NCBI RefSeq assembly: GCF_001046855.1
Contig: NZ_HF570958.1
Location: 4,319,572-4,355,191 of the forward strand
Reading direction: 5' to 3'
DNA length: 35,620 bases
Source: Nostocoides japonicum T1-X7
Lineage (GTDB): Bacteria; Actinomycetota; Actinomycetes; Actinomycetales; Dermatophilaceae
Shown here: piece by piece, positions 23,856 through 32,713 of the stretch
How positions within the stretch are numbered: the first letter of the stretch is position 1
Layout of the letters: each line of letters opens with the position of its first letter
Translations under genes and position numbers: made by a program
Notes under the pieces: model-generated
Seen by the model: the letters and a program-made list of their open reading frames with translations, nothing else
What the model was told of the DNA's origin: nothing
Database searches by the model: none

Positions 23856-26596
23856 CTCCTTGGCTTCGAGAGTCCCTCGACAACGAGTTCGCCGGTGACT
23901 GGCGGCGACAGCGCCGTACGGCTGAGGACATCCTTCGACGGCTTCAGAGCCAGGAGGGTGTCGTGCTGGCCGACCAGGTCGGAATGGGCAAGACCTTCGT
24001 TGCGCTCGCCGTGGCGACATCGCGAATCCTTGCGCAGTCCACTCCCGGGCAGGTCGTCATCCTCGTTCCGGCGCGCGTAGGTGAGAAATGGGTCCGCGAG
24101 TGGGGCAAGTTCAGCGAGTCGCTCCTCCGCGACGGAGCACCCGAACTGCGGTGCGTACCGCGAGCCATCCGCAGCGGAGAGGATCTCCTGAAGGCCGTCG
24201 ACGATCCGCCGCGGAGTCGCGCTCACATCGTCATCGTCACCTACGAGGCATTGACGGCCAGCCTGAAGGACTCGTTCATCCAGCTCGCCCTGCTCTACTA
24301 CGCATGCCGGAATCGAACCGGTGCCGCGACGACGAGGAGCCTCATCGCCCGGTGGTGTACTGGGAGTTCCGGTCTCATCCGCGACAGCAGACTCACGACT
24401 CCGCGCGTCGCGGCACTCTTGAGCACGCCGCCGGAGGAGTGGCGCGAGACATGGATGGACCTGACGGACGGCCAAGACCTCGGAGACGACCCGGTCCCCG
24501 CAGCGCTGTGCGAGGTCGCAGCTGAACTTGACCTGGCCAGCGTATGGGACATCCTTCAGACGCTGCCCGTGAAGAGGTCGGCGAATCTCGACGTACGGCT
24601 GAAGGCTGCGCGCAAGAGTCTCAATGACGCTACTCAATCGGTCTGGAAGGCCGTCCTCGTGTCGGCACGGCTGCGCCTCCCATTGCTGATCGTCGATGAG
24701 GCGCACTCGCTGAAGAACGGTCACACCCGAATCAGCCGACTGTTCTCGCCCCTTCCCGACGCACCTGAAGACGGTGCGCTCACGGGTATCTTCGACCGCA
24801 TACTCCTCCTGACGGCGACCCCCTTCGAGCTCGGACACAGCGAGCTGATCAACGTGCTCAGCCGACTCGACGCGATACGTCCCATGCGGCCGAAGCCTGC
24901 CGAGGCACTCGACGTACGCCTCGATCGCCTCAGGGAGGCACTCCAACGAGCTCAGGTCACCGCGTTGGAACTCGACGCTTCATGGGGGAGGCTCTCCCCG
25001 GCCGATCTCGCGGATTTCGACTCGTGGGGGCTGACCGCACACCCCCCGACCCACCTCGGTGCCCATGGACGAAGGGCGTGGCATGACGCCCAGCTCGCCG
25101 TCAAGGCGCGCACCCTGATGCGCCAAGAGCTGAGGCCTTGGGTGATCCGCCACAACCGTCCCGTTCGGCGGCGCTACAACCAAGGCGCAGCCATCCTTCC
25201 CGGCGCCGAGCAGACGGCGGATCCAGCATGTAGCCTTCCTGTCGCGGGACTCAAGATCCCTGAGGACAGTGTCCTTCCCTTCCTTCTCGCCGCACGTGCG
25301 CAGGCTGTCGCCGAACATCACGGTGGCGTTGCGCGGCCTCTCTTCGCTTACGGCATCGCCTCGTCGTACGAAGCGTTCCTGCGGCTCGAAGACGGCGCCG
25401 ACAATCTCGACAGCGACGTCGAGACCGGTGCGTCCGACGACATGGCCGACGATCCCGAGTCGCCGCACGCCGAAGTGCACTGGTACCGCAAGGAGATCCA
25501 GTCCATCCTGCGGGACGAGGACAGCCGAGCACGACACCCCAAGGTGGCCGCAACAACTGAACGAGCGCTGGAGCTCTGGTGTGCGGGCGAGAAGTGCCTC
25601 GTCTTCTGCTGGTACATCAAGACGACGGCGGCACTTCATTCCGCGCTATCCCTGAAGGTCGATCTCCTCATCCGAGCACGAGCATCGGAGTCGCTCGGCA
25701 TCCCCGTCGACCGCGTCGATGAGGAGCTTGAGCGCATCTCGAACCGGCTCCTGCGGGCGGACTCAGGCAACTACGAGCGCATCAAGACGGATCTCATCGA
25801 CTCGTTCGTCACCGCGGCGGGACGCCTGACCATCGATGACGCCGAGGACGAGGCAATGAGCGGACGCGAGCTGGCCGAAGCCGTGGCCGACGTGGCCATC
25901 CGAAGTCTGCGAACGCCCGCCTGCCTCGTGCGGTACACCAACCTGCGCGTCGACCTCGGTGCGGACGATCTCTGGCGAGGAATCTCGGGGACGAACCCTT
26001 CCGGCGTCAATCTGCTGGCTCGTTGGGTCCAGTTCGTCGAGCGGCTGGCGGGGGCGACGGCACTCGAACGCCGCACTGTTCTCGATGCGCTCCTGGGTGA
26101 CCAGGGCGACGACAGCTCAGACGCGTCAGGACGTGGAGCCCGTCTGTCGACCGTCAGGCGCGCCTACGGGCAGACTCGACGCGAAGACAGAGAGCGCCTC
26201 ATCACCGTCTTCAACACCCCGTTCGCCCCCGACATCCTCGTGGCGAGCTCAGTCATGGGCGAAGGGATCGACCTCCATCAGGAGTGCCGCCACGTCATTC
26301 ACCATGATCTCGACTGGAACCCAAGTCGACTCGAACAGCGCACCGGGCGGCTGGATCGAATCGGCGCCCTCGCGGAGCGCGTCAGCAAGGACATCGAGGT
26401 CTACGAGCCTTTCCTCGCGGACACCCACGACGAGAAAATGTTCCGCGTCGTCAAGGACCGAGCGGGCTGGTTCGACATCGTGATGGGTCGAGCCATCGGA
26501 ACCGACGAGCGGGAGACCGACGCGGAGGAGAAGCGAGTGCCACTGCACCCACTCATCCAGGAGGCACTATCCATGGACCTTCGAGGCCCCGGGTAG
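23840..26596 (+). CDS. SNF2/DEAH-type helicase, C-terminal gene of the putative defence operon
   Basis: A 918-aa superfamily 2 ATPase. Walker A is ADQVGMGKT (Gly48-Thr52), motif Ia VVILVPARVGEKWVREW, motif II IVDEAHSLKN (DEAH 286-289), motif III LLLTATPFELG. The second RecA domain has motif V VASSVMGEGIDLH (about 803-815) and motif VI EQRTGRLDRIG (about 832-842). The DQVGMGKT and GRLDRIG forms are like RapA/SNF2 translocases. About 150 residues lie between motif Ia and II, longer than usual, and ~370 unfamiliar residues separate the two RecA cores. GAGGGAGG precedes ATG 23840. It likely moves along DNA or RNA and cooperates with the PLD protein. Confidence 0.9.
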   Translation: MPRLLTPWLRESLDNEFAGDWRRQRRTAEDILRRLQSQEGVVLADQVGMGKTFVALAVATSRILAQSTPGQVVILVPARVGEKWVREWGKFSESLLRDGAPELRCVPRAIRSGEDLLKAVDDPPRSRAHIVIVTYEALTASLKDSFIQLALLYYACRNRTGAATTRSLIARWCTGSSGLIRDSRLTTPRVAALLSTPPEEWRETWMDLTDGQDLGDDPVPAALCEVAAELDLASVWDILQTLPVKRSANLDVRLKAARKSLNDATQSVWKAVLVSARLRLPLLIVDEAHSLKNGHTRISRLFSPLPDAPEDGALTGIFDRILLLTATPFELGHSELINVLSRLDAIRPMRPKPAEALDVRLDRLREALQRAQVTALELDASWGRLSPADLADFDSWGLTAHPPTHLGAHGRRAWHDAQLAVKARTLMRQELRPWVIRHNRPVRRRYNQGAAILPGAEQTADPACSLPVAGLKIPEDSVLPFLLAARAQAVAEHHGGVARPLFAYGIASSYEAFLRLEDGADNLDSDVETGASDDMADDPESPHAEVHWYRKEIQSILRDEDSRARHPKVAATTERALELWCAGEKCLVFCWYIKTTAALHSALSLKVDLLIRARASESLGIPVDRVDEELERISNRLLRADSGNYERIKTDLIDSFVTAAGRLTIDDAEDEAMSGRELAEAVADVAIRSLRTPACLVRYTNLRVDLGADDLWRGISGTNPSGVNLLARWVQFVERLAGATALERRTVLDALLGDQGDDSSDASGRGARLSTVRRAYGQTRREDRERLITVFNTPFAPDILVASSVMGEGIDLHQECRHVIHHDLDWNPSRLEQRTGRLDRIGALAERVSKDIEVYEPFLADTHDEKMFRVVKDRAGWFDIVMGRAIGTDERETDAEEKRVPLHPLIQEALSMDLRGPG

Positions 26597-26646
26597 TCGA
26601 TGTCCGCAGCAGGCCGCAGCAGCCCGGCAGCGGAGCGGTCCGACGG

Positions 26647-26652
26647 TAGGAT
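26647..26652 (+). promoter_or_regulatory. Putative -10 box for the GNAT gene (leaderless type)
   Basis: TAGGAT is followed by 7 nt and ATG 26660, so this gene probably has its own promoter and is not the seventh gene of the preceding operon. Confidence 0.45.
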
Positions 26653-26659
26653 CCAAGCC

Positions 26660-27229
26660 ATGCCCGAGGCCCACGCGAGGATGGAGTCAGTCCGGGCTGG
26701 CGCGCGCCGTGCGCTGGCTGGTGAGCAAGTACGCCTGCGCGAGCTGCGCGAGGCTGACCTGCCGGAGCTGGTGGCCTGGTGGCGTGATCCAGACGTTGCC
26801 GTCTTCAATAGCCACGTCCAGCCGCGACCAGACAAGCCACTCGAGGAGATGTTCCGCAGCTGGAGTGACAACGGGTCTTCCGCGGGTGTCGCATTCTGCG
26901 TCGAGACGCTGAACGAAGAGTTGGTCGGCCACGTGTCCATGTGGGGCGCCGACGTCCGGAACAGGTGCGCCACGTTCGGCATCGTGATCGGCCCGGAGCA
27001 CCAGACACGTGGGTTCGGCACCGAGGCAACGCGGCTCATGATCAGCTACGGGTTCACCGAGTTGGGCCTGCACCGGATCGAACTGATGGTCCACGCGGAG
27101 AACGAGCGGGCCATCGCTGTCTACCGCCGTGTCGGCTTCGAACAAGAGGGGCTATTCCGGTCGAAGCTTTTCTACGGCGGCTGTTTCCATGATCAAGTGC
27201 TCATGGCAACACTTAGCCCTGTTGACTGA
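26660..27229 (+). CDS. GNAT-family N-acetyltransferase (RimJ/RimL-like)
   Basis: A 189-aa acetyltransferase. VRLRELREADLPELVAWWRDPDV at the N-terminus is typical of the RimJ/RimL group. The acetyl-CoA loop is seen in GIVIGPEHQTRGFGTEATRLM, with the family pattern (R/Q)xxGxG/A. The fold closes with HRIELMVHAENERAIAVYRRVGF. Substrate unknown: a protein N-terminus, an amine or an antibiotic. An upstream start would add 20 residues; ATG 26660 is supported by the -10 box. It may be cargo of the low-GC block. Confidence 0.88.
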   Translation: MPEAHARMESVRAGARRALAGEQVRLRELREADLPELVAWWRDPDVAVFNSHVQPRPDKPLEEMFRSWSDNGSSAGVAFCVETLNEELVGHVSMWGADVRNRCATFGIVIGPEHQTRGFGTEATRLMISYGFTELGLHRIELMVHAENERAIAVYRRVGFEQEGLFRSKLFYGGCFHDQVLMATLSPVD

Positions 27230-27240
27230 CGACCGGCGAG

Positions 27241-27275
27241 GATCCGGATGCGGTGGGGGCCTCCGCGTGATCCGA
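27241..27275. terminator. Possible bidirectional terminator (imperfect hairpin)
   Basis: In the convergent gap between the GNAT gene and the acyl-CoA synthetase gene, CGGATGCGG and CCGCGTGATCCG form an imperfect stem with a bulge around a G-rich loop. No T-run is present, so confidence is low. Confidence 0.25.
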
Positions 27276-27328
27276 CGACAGACTCACCTGCCTCGGCCCC
27301 TGGACATCCATGACCGCCCGGACGACGT

Positions 27329-28888
27329 TCACCGGGTCACGGTGCCGCCCTCGCCGCCGTACATCGTGCGGAGGTCGCGCTTGAGGATCTTGCCCGTCGC
27401 ATTCCGGGGGAGGACCTCGATGAACTCGACCTGCTTGGGCGACTTGTAGCGGGCGATCCGGTCGCGGATCCACTCCATGAGGTCGTCGGCGCCGAGACTG
27501 GATCCCTCGGACCGGACGACGACGGCGACGACCCGCTCGCCCCATCGCTCGTCGGGCAGGCCGATGACGGCCACCTCGGTGACGTCGGGATGCTCGTAGA
27601 TGACCTGCTCGACCTCGACCGGGTACACGTTCTCGCCGCCGGTGATGACCATGTCCTTCTTGCGGTCGACGAGGGTGAAGTAGCCCTCGTCGTCGATCCG
27701 GGCCATGTCCCCGGTGTGGAACCACCCGCCCCGGATGGCCTTCGCCGTCTCCGCGGGCTTGTCCCAGTAGCCGACGAAGACGTTCGGCCCGCGCACGCAC
27801 AGCTCGCCGACCTCGCCGACGGCGACCTCGTGGTCCTCCTCGTCGAGGATCGTGAGGTCGACGAGGGACAGCGGCCGGCCGATGGAGCCGGCCTTGCGGA
27901 CGACGTCCTCCTCCTGCAGGCAGCAGCAGTTCGGCGCGGTCTCGGTCATGCCGAAGCCCTCGGTGAACCCCATGCCGTACCTGCGCAGGTCGTGGATGAC
28001 GGTGATCGGGCACGGCGCGCCGCCCGTGATCGCGATGTCGAGGGAGGAGACGTCGCGCGGGGCGGACGCGAGTGTCCGGGCGACGGCGGCCCACATCGCC
28101 GGCACGAGGAAGGCCTTGGTCACCCGATGGGTCTCCACCGCCTCGAGCCACACGTCGGGGGTGAACGACTCGAGGATGACGGTGCACGCGCCGAAGAAGG
28201 CGAAGGGCAGCGTGTGGACACCGAGCGCGCCGATGTGGAAGAGCGGGGCGGCCGAGATCGTCACGTCCTCCCGCCCGAACCCGTTGCCGACCCCGAGGGC
28301 GTTGACGACGTTGGCGAAGAAGTTGCCGTGAGTGAGCATCGCCCCCTTCGGCAGGCCCGTCGTGCCCGAGGTGTACATGAGGCAGCACACGTCGGACGGG
28401 GCGACGTCGCGGACGACGCGCTCCGGACCGCCCGAGGCGAGCAGGTCGGCATACTCCCCGCCCTCGCCGGCCGCACGTTCGGCGGCTCCGGGCACCGAGA
28501 CGGTGAGCCGCACCGTCGGGGAGACCGCCACCGCGGTCGTCGCCGTCTCCGCGAGGGCCGTGCTGTGGAGGAGGATGCTGGACCCGGAGTCCCCGAGGAC
28601 GTAGGCCACCTCGCGAGGATGCAGCCTCGTGTTCACCGGGACGGCGATCGCGCCGAGCTTCGCGACGGCGACGTAGGTCTCCATCATCTGCGGGCTGTTG
28701 AGCATGAGCATCGCCACCCGGTCCCCGCGTCGGATCCCTTGGCGGCTCAACGCGTCGGCGAGCCGGTTGGTCCGCTCCTCGACCTCGCGCCACGTGCTCT
28801 GCGGGCCGCCGGCGCCGTCGATGTATGCCGTGCGGTCGCCGTTGCGTGCCGCCTGGATCGTCGGCCAGTTGCCGAAACCGTGGTCCAT
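27329..28888 (-). CDS. AMP-dependent acyl-CoA synthetase (FadD-like)
   Basis: A 519-aa adenylate-forming ligase that activates a carboxylic acid to its CoA thioester. The P-loop is YTSGTTGLPKGAM, A5-type motif GFGMTETAP, A7/A8 region GWFHTGDMARIDDEGYFTLVDRKKDM, and the catalytic lysine lies in PRNATGKILKRDL at the C-terminus. It is the second gene of a minus-strand unit, 69 nt after an acyl-CoA dehydrogenase. With the AtuA-like locus across the divergent promoter, it probably activates the entry substrate, as AtuH does in terpene degradation. Exact substrate unknown. GAGGACC precedes ATG 28888. Confidence 0.92.
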   Translation of the reverse strand: MDHGFGNWPTIQAARNGDRTAYIDGAGGPQSTWREVEERTNRLADALSRQGIRRGDRVAMLMLNSPQMMETYVAVAKLGAIAVPVNTRLHPREVAYVLGDSGSSILLHSTALAETATTAVAVSPTVRLTVSVPGAAERAAGEGGEYADLLASGGPERVVRDVAPSDVCCLMYTSGTTGLPKGAMLTHGNFFANVVNALGVGNGFGREDVTISAAPLFHIGALGVHTLPFAFFGACTVILESFTPDVWLEAVETHRVTKAFLVPAMWAAVARTLASAPRDVSSLDIAITGGAPCPITVIHDLRRYGMGFTEGFGMTETAPNCCCLQEEDVVRKAGSIGRPLSLVDLTILDEEDHEVAVGEVGELCVRGPNVFVGYWDKPAETAKAIRGGWFHTGDMARIDDEGYFTLVDRKKDMVITGGENVYPVEVEQVIYEHPDVTEVAVIGLPDERWGERVVAVVVRSEGSSLGADDLMEWIRDRIARYKSPKQVEFIEVLPRNATGKILKRDLRTMYGGEGGTVTR

Positions 28889-28957
28889 GAGGTCCTCACA
28901 TCGTCGTCGATGGGATCCGCTGTCGTGGAGCGTAGCGGCAGTCGACGCGGCGACGAC

Positions 28958-30103
28958 TCATGCGGGGAGCCCGTCGAGCCGGGCGAGGACCTGGAGCATG
29001 ACCTCGTCGGCACCCGCACCGATCGAGGTGAGCCGGGCGTCGCGGAACATCCGCGCGGTCCACGTCTCCTCGACGTACCCCATGCCGCCGTGGAGCTGCA
29101 GGCACCAGTCGGCGACCGCGCGGACGAGCCGGCCCGCCGTGAGCTTCGCGACGGTCGCCATGCGCGTCACGTCCCGCCCGGCCATCAGCGTCTCGCACGT
29201 CGCGAGGTTGTGGCTGCGCAGGAGGTCCACCTCGGCCTGCAGCTCGGTGAGCCGGAAGGCGACGTACTGCCGCTCGGCGAGCGGGCGCCCGAAGACCGAC
29301 CGGTCGAGGGCGTAGCGGCGCGTCCGGTCCAGCGCGTACTGGCACTGGCCGACGGTCGTGTACGCGGCGAACAGCCGCTCGACGACAAACTGCTGCATCT
29401 GCTGCTGGAAGCCCCGCCCGACCTCTCCGATGGTGTGGGACACCGGGACCCGCACGTCGTCGAGCACGAGCTCGGCGGTGTCCGAGCACCGGTTGCCGAG
29501 CTTGTCGAGGGTGCGGGCGACCTGGAAGCCCGGCGTCGACGTCGGGACGACGATCTGCGACATCCCGTGGTGACCCCCCTCGTCGGAGGTGCGGGCGAGC
29601 AGGCAGACCCAGTCCGCCTGAGCGCCGTTCGTGATGAACATCTTGCGGCCGGTGACGACCCAGTCGTCACCCTCGCGGACGGCCCGGGTGCGCAGCCTGG
29701 AGACATCGGAGCCGGTGTCCGGCTCGGTGACGGCGACGGCGGCGACCGCCGTGCCGGCGACGGCCGGGGCGAGGAAGCGGCGCTTGAGGTCCTCGCTGCC
29801 GAACCGGTGGAGCGAGGGCGTGGCCATCATGGCCTGCACGCCGATCGCCATCCCGACCCCGCTCGCCCGCATCCGGCCGTACTCCTCGGCGGCGACGAGC
29901 TGGAAGCTGTGGTCGGCGCCCTCGCCGCCGTATGCCGGGTCGTACTCGAGGCCGAGGAGGCCGAGCGCCGCGGCCCGGGGGAGCAGGTCGTGGAGCGGCA
30001 CCCGACCCGCCGCCTCCCAGTCGTCGACATGCGGGTTGACCTCGGTGTCGACGAACCGGCGGACGCTCTCCCGGAAGGCGCGGTGGTCGTCGGTGAGCAG
30101 CAT
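28958..30103 (-). CDS. Acyl-CoA dehydrogenase
   Basis: A 381-aa FAD-dependent acyl-CoA dehydrogenase. AVTEPDTGSDVSRLRTRA and GRKMFITNGAQADWV are the FAD/substrate motifs; LQLHGGMGYVEE and ARMFRDARLTSIGAG close the fold. The YEGT-type catalytic glutamate of straight-chain enzymes is absent (IGAGADEVM), whereas FVVERLF on helix G carries a Glu in the place used by isovaleryl-CoA dehydrogenase. That suggests a branched substrate. Start ATG 30103 is supported by a TACCGT box 6 nt upstream. It heads the minus-strand unit and faces a TetR-type operator. Confidence 0.92.
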   Translation of the reverse strand: MLLTDDHRAFRESVRRFVDTEVNPHVDDWEAAGRVPLHDLLPRAAALGLLGLEYDPAYGGEGADHSFQLVAAEEYGRMRASGVGMAIGVQAMMATPSLHRFGSEDLKRRFLAPAVAGTAVAAVAVTEPDTGSDVSRLRTRAVREGDDWVVTGRKMFITNGAQADWVCLLARTSDEGGHHGMSQIVVPTSTPGFQVARTLDKLGNRCSDTAELVLDDVRVPVSHTIGEVGRGFQQQMQQFVVERLFAAYTTVGQCQYALDRTRRYALDRSVFGRPLAERQYVAFRLTELQAEVDLLRSHNLATCETLMAGRDVTRMATVAKLTAGRLVRAVADWCLQLHGGMGYVEETWTARMFRDARLTSIGAGADEVMLQVLARLDGLPA

Positions 30104-30109
30104 GGGGAG

Positions 30110-30115
30110 ACGGTA
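30110..30115 (-). promoter_or_regulatory. Putative -10 box for the minus-strand acyl-CoA dehydrogenase unit (leaderless type)
   Basis: On the minus strand TACCGT is followed by 6 nt and ATG 30103. The matching -35 (about 30133-30139, TGTTTT/TTGTTT) falls within or against the palindromic operator. Confidence 0.45.
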
Positions 30116-30133
30116 GCCGGGTCCCGTCGCGGA

Positions 30134-30155
30134 AAACAAGCACGCTTGCTTGTTT
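30134..30155. promoter_or_regulatory. 22-bp TetR-type operator between divergent catabolic units
   Basis: AAACAAGCA-CGCT-TGCTTGTTT has two perfect 9-bp arms around 4 nt, in an AT-rich patch unlike its surroundings. TTGCTT (30146-30151) in the right arm, 17 nt and CAGTCT (30169-30174) would form the plus-strand promoter, while the left arm covers the minus-strand -35. A repressor bound here would silence both units. TetR regulators of fatty-acid and isoprenoid catabolism use such sites. The regulator gene is not in the window. Confidence 0.75.
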
Positions 30156-30182
30156 GTGGTCGGTATGCCAGTCTCACGAGGC

Positions 30183-30965
30183 ATGAGCTCACAGGTCATG
30201 CGCGACACCCTCGACGTCCTCCGGGCCGAGTGCGCCGACCTCGACTCGCTCGTCGCCGGCGTCGCCGCGGCCGATTGGGCACGTCCCACCCCTGCCGCAG
30301 GATGGACCATCGCGCACCAGATCGCGCACCTCGCGTGGACCGACGAGGTGGCCCTCCTCACCGCGACGGGGAGCGCAGACTTCGGGAGAGTCCTGCAGGA
30401 GGCGACGCGGGAGCCCCGGACCTACGTCGACCGGATGGCGGCCGAGGGCGCGAGCCGGCCACCGAGTGAGCTGCTCGACCGCTGGCGGACCGCGCGAGCC
30501 GCGCTCGCGGACGCTCTCGCCTCCGCCGACCCCTCGACGCGGATCGCCTGGTTCGGTCCTCCGATGAGCCCACGCTCGATGTCGACCGCCCGGCTCATGG
30601 AGACCTGGGCGCACGGGCAGGACGTCGCCGACGCCCTCGGTGTCCGGCGCGAGCCGACCGACCGGCTCCGCGACATCGCCCACCTCGGCGTCCGGACCCG
30701 TGACTTCGCCTACGCCATCAACGGTCTCACCCCTCCGGAGACGGAGTTCCGCATCGAGCTGACCGGCCCCTCCGGCGACGCGTGGACGTGGGGCCCACCC
30801 GATGCCGAGGGGGTCGTCCGCGGGTCGGCCGAGGACTTCTGCCTCGTCGTCGTCCAGCGACGCGAGGCCTCCGCCACCTCGCTGCGGGCGACGGGGGAGG
30901 CCGCGCACTGGCTCACCTTCGCGCAGGTCTTCGCCGGCCGCCCGACCCGAGCCGTCGCGCGATGA
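30183..30965 (+). CDS. TIGR03084-family DinB-like metal-binding protein
   Basis: A 260-aa protein of the DinB/maleylpyruvate-isomerase-like fold. TPAAGWTIAHQIAHLAWTDE and STARLMETWAHGQDVADALG carry the histidines expected to bind a metal. In actinobacteria this family regularly stands beside AtuA-like genes, as here (4-nt ATGA overlap). Its reaction is unknown; a thiol-dependent isomerase or transferase role is a guess from the fold. ATG 30183 is chosen as the start closest to the promoter. An ATG at 30165 would be in frame but lies inside the promoter. Confidence 0.8.
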   Translation: MSSQVMRDTLDVLRAECADLDSLVAGVAAADWARPTPAAGWTIAHQIAHLAWTDEVALLTATGSADFGRVLQEATREPRTYVDRMAAEGASRPPSELLDRWRTARAALADALASADPSTRIAWFGPPMSPRSMSTARLMETWAHGQDVADALGVRREPTDRLRDIAHLGVRTRDFAYAINGLTPPETEFRIELTGPSGDAWTWGPPDAEGVVRGSAEDFCLVVVQRREASATSLRATGEAAHWLTFAQVFAGRPTRAVAR

Positions 30966-32713
30966 CGACGGTCGGGCGCGTCCCGGAGGTGCTGCGCGTC
31001 GGGAACTGCTCGGGCTTCTACGGCGACCGCCTCGCGGCGATGCGGGAGATGCTCGAGGGCGGTGAGCTCGACGTCCTCACCGGTGACTATCTCGCCGAGC
31101 TGACGATGCTCATCCTCGGTCGCGACCGCGCGAAGGACCCGGCGGCGGGGTATGCGAGGACCTTCCTCACCCAGCTGCGCGACTGCCTGCGCCTGGCCCT
31201 CGACCGCGGTGTGCGGATCGTCGCCAACGCCGGTGGGGTCAACACGCCCGGGCTCGTCGCCGCGATCCGCGGGCTCGCCGCCGACCAGGGGCTGACCGCT
31301 CGGGTCGCCCACGTCCGCGGCGACGACCTCACCGGGCGCTGCGCGGAGCTCGGCCTCGGCTCGCCACTCGGGGCCCATGCCTACCTCGGGGCCTTCGGCA
31401 TCGCCCGGGCGCTCGCGATGGGCGCCGACGTCGTCGTCACCGGCCGGGTGACCGACGCATCCGTCGTCATCGGCCCGGCCATCGCCCATTTCGGCTGGGG
31501 CCGTGGAGATCTCGACGCGCTGGCCGGCGCGACGGTCGCGGGCCACGTCATCGAGTGCGGCACGCAGGCGACCGGCGGCAACTACGCCTTCTTCACCGAG
31601 GTCGAGGACCTCCTCCGGCCCGGCTTCCCGATCGCCGAGATCCACCCCGACGGGTCGAGCGTCATCACGAAGCACCCAGGCACCGGCGGTGCGGTGACGG
31701 TCGACACCGTCATCTCCCAGCTCGTCTACGAGATCGGGGACGCCCGGTATGCCGGTCCCGACGTCACGACCCGCCTCGACACGGTCCACGTCACCGAGGA
31801 GGGTCCGGACCGCGTGGCCGTGACCGGCGCTCACGGCGAGCCGCCGCCGCCGGAGGTCAAGGTGTCCCTCACCTCCGTCGGCGGCTACCGCAACGAGCTG
31901 ACCGTCGTCCTCACCGGGCTCGACATCGAGGCGAAGGCCGAGCTCTTCCGCCGGCAGCTCCTCGACGGGCTGCGCACCCGCCCCGCGGAGCTGACGTGGT
32001 CGCTGGCCCGCCTCGACCGCGCCGACGCGCCGACCGAGCAGCAGGCGTCGGCCCTCCTCACCGTCGTGGCCCGCGACGCCGACGAGGCGGCGGTCGGCCG
32101 GGCGCTCTCCGGCGCCGCCGTCGAGGTCGCCCTCGGCTCCTATCCCGGCTTCTTCAGCACGACGCCACCCGGCCGGGGATCCGCATACGGCGTGTTCTCC
32201 GCAGGGTTCGTCGACCAGCGGGAACCCACGCACGAGGTGGTCCACGACGACGGCTCGGTCGAGACCGTCGACGCGCCGACGGTCACCGCGCCGCTCGAAC
32301 CCCATCCCGGCGCGGACCCCGGGCCCCGTGCCGGGATGGCCGACCTCGGCCCGACGCGCCGGCTGCCGCTCGGAACCGTCGCCGGCGCGCGATCGGGAGA
32401 CAAGGGGGGCGATGCCAACGTCGGGGTGTGGGTGCGCGACGACGCGGCATACCCCTGGCTCGTGGGGCTGCTCACCGAGGGCACCGTGCGCGAGCTCCTC
32501 CCCGAGGCCGCAGCACTTCCCGTGCGCATCACCCGGCTGCCGGCCATCCGGGCGGTCAACGTCGTCATCGAGGGACTGCTCGGCGAGGGGGTGGCCTACC
32601 ACGCCCGCTTCGACCCGCAGGCCAAGGGACTCGGCGAGTGGTTGAGGTCGCGGCACGTCGACATCCCGGAGGCGCTGCTGGAGAGGACGATGACCGACGA
32701 GGAGCCTGGATGA
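30962..32713 (+). CDS. AtuA-family protein (acyclic terpene utilization, DUF1446)
   Basis: A 583-aa protein. The N-terminal DUF1446 domain is seen in RVGNCSGFYGDRLAAM, DYLAELTMLILGRDRAKDP, RIVANAGGVNTPGLVAAI and ADVVVTGRVTDASVVIGPA. A second C-terminal AtuA-like domain begins near residue 465 with RLPLGTVAGARSGDKGGDANVGV; both are fused here. AtuA is required for citronellol/geraniol use in Pseudomonas, but its reaction is not established. It overlaps its neighbours by 4 nt on both sides and lies between TIGR03084 and an acyl-CoA dehydrogenase, so the substrate is probably a branched or isoprenoid acyl-CoA. Confidence 0.88.
   Translation: MTTVGRVPEVLRVGNCSGFYGDRLAAMREMLEGGELDVLTGDYLAELTMLILGRDRAKDPAAGYARTFLTQLRDCLRLALDRGVRIVANAGGVNTPGLVAAIRGLAADQGLTARVAHVRGDDLTGRCAELGLGSPLGAHAYLGAFGIARALAMGADVVVTGRVTDASVVIGPAIAHFGWGRGDLDALAGATVAGHVIECGTQATGGNYAFFTEVEDLLRPGFPIAEIHPDGSSVITKHPGTGGAVTVDTVISQLVYEIGDARYAGPDVTTRLDTVHVTEEGPDRVAVTGAHGEPPPPEVKVSLTSVGGYRNELTVVLTGLDIEAKAELFRRQLLDGLRTRPAELTWSLARLDRADAPTEQQASALLTVVARDADEAAVGRALSGAAVEVALGSYPGFFSTTPPGRGSAYGVFSAGFVDQREPTHEVVHDDGSVETVDAPTVTAPLEPHPGADPGPRAGMADLGPTRRLPLGTVAGARSGDKGGDANVGVWVRDDAAYPWLVGLLTEGTVRELLPEAAALPVRITRLPAIRAVNVVIEGLLGEGVAYHARFDPQAKGLGEWLRSRHVDIPEALLERTMTDEEPG

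Noticed and set aside
24303..24328. tRNA-like T-arm on the minus strand (GGTTCGATTCC) inside the helicase gene
   Set aside because: The flanking bases give no acceptor stem, anticodon arm or 5' half, and the stretch is in frame within an intact helicase reading frame. Chance similarity.
27590..30469. Long plus-strand open frame (959 codons) opposite the acyl-CoA synthetase and dehydrogenase
   Set aside because: Shadow frame of two clear minus-strand enzymes in high-GC DNA; its composition is dominated by Arg, Gly, Glu and Val with no domain.
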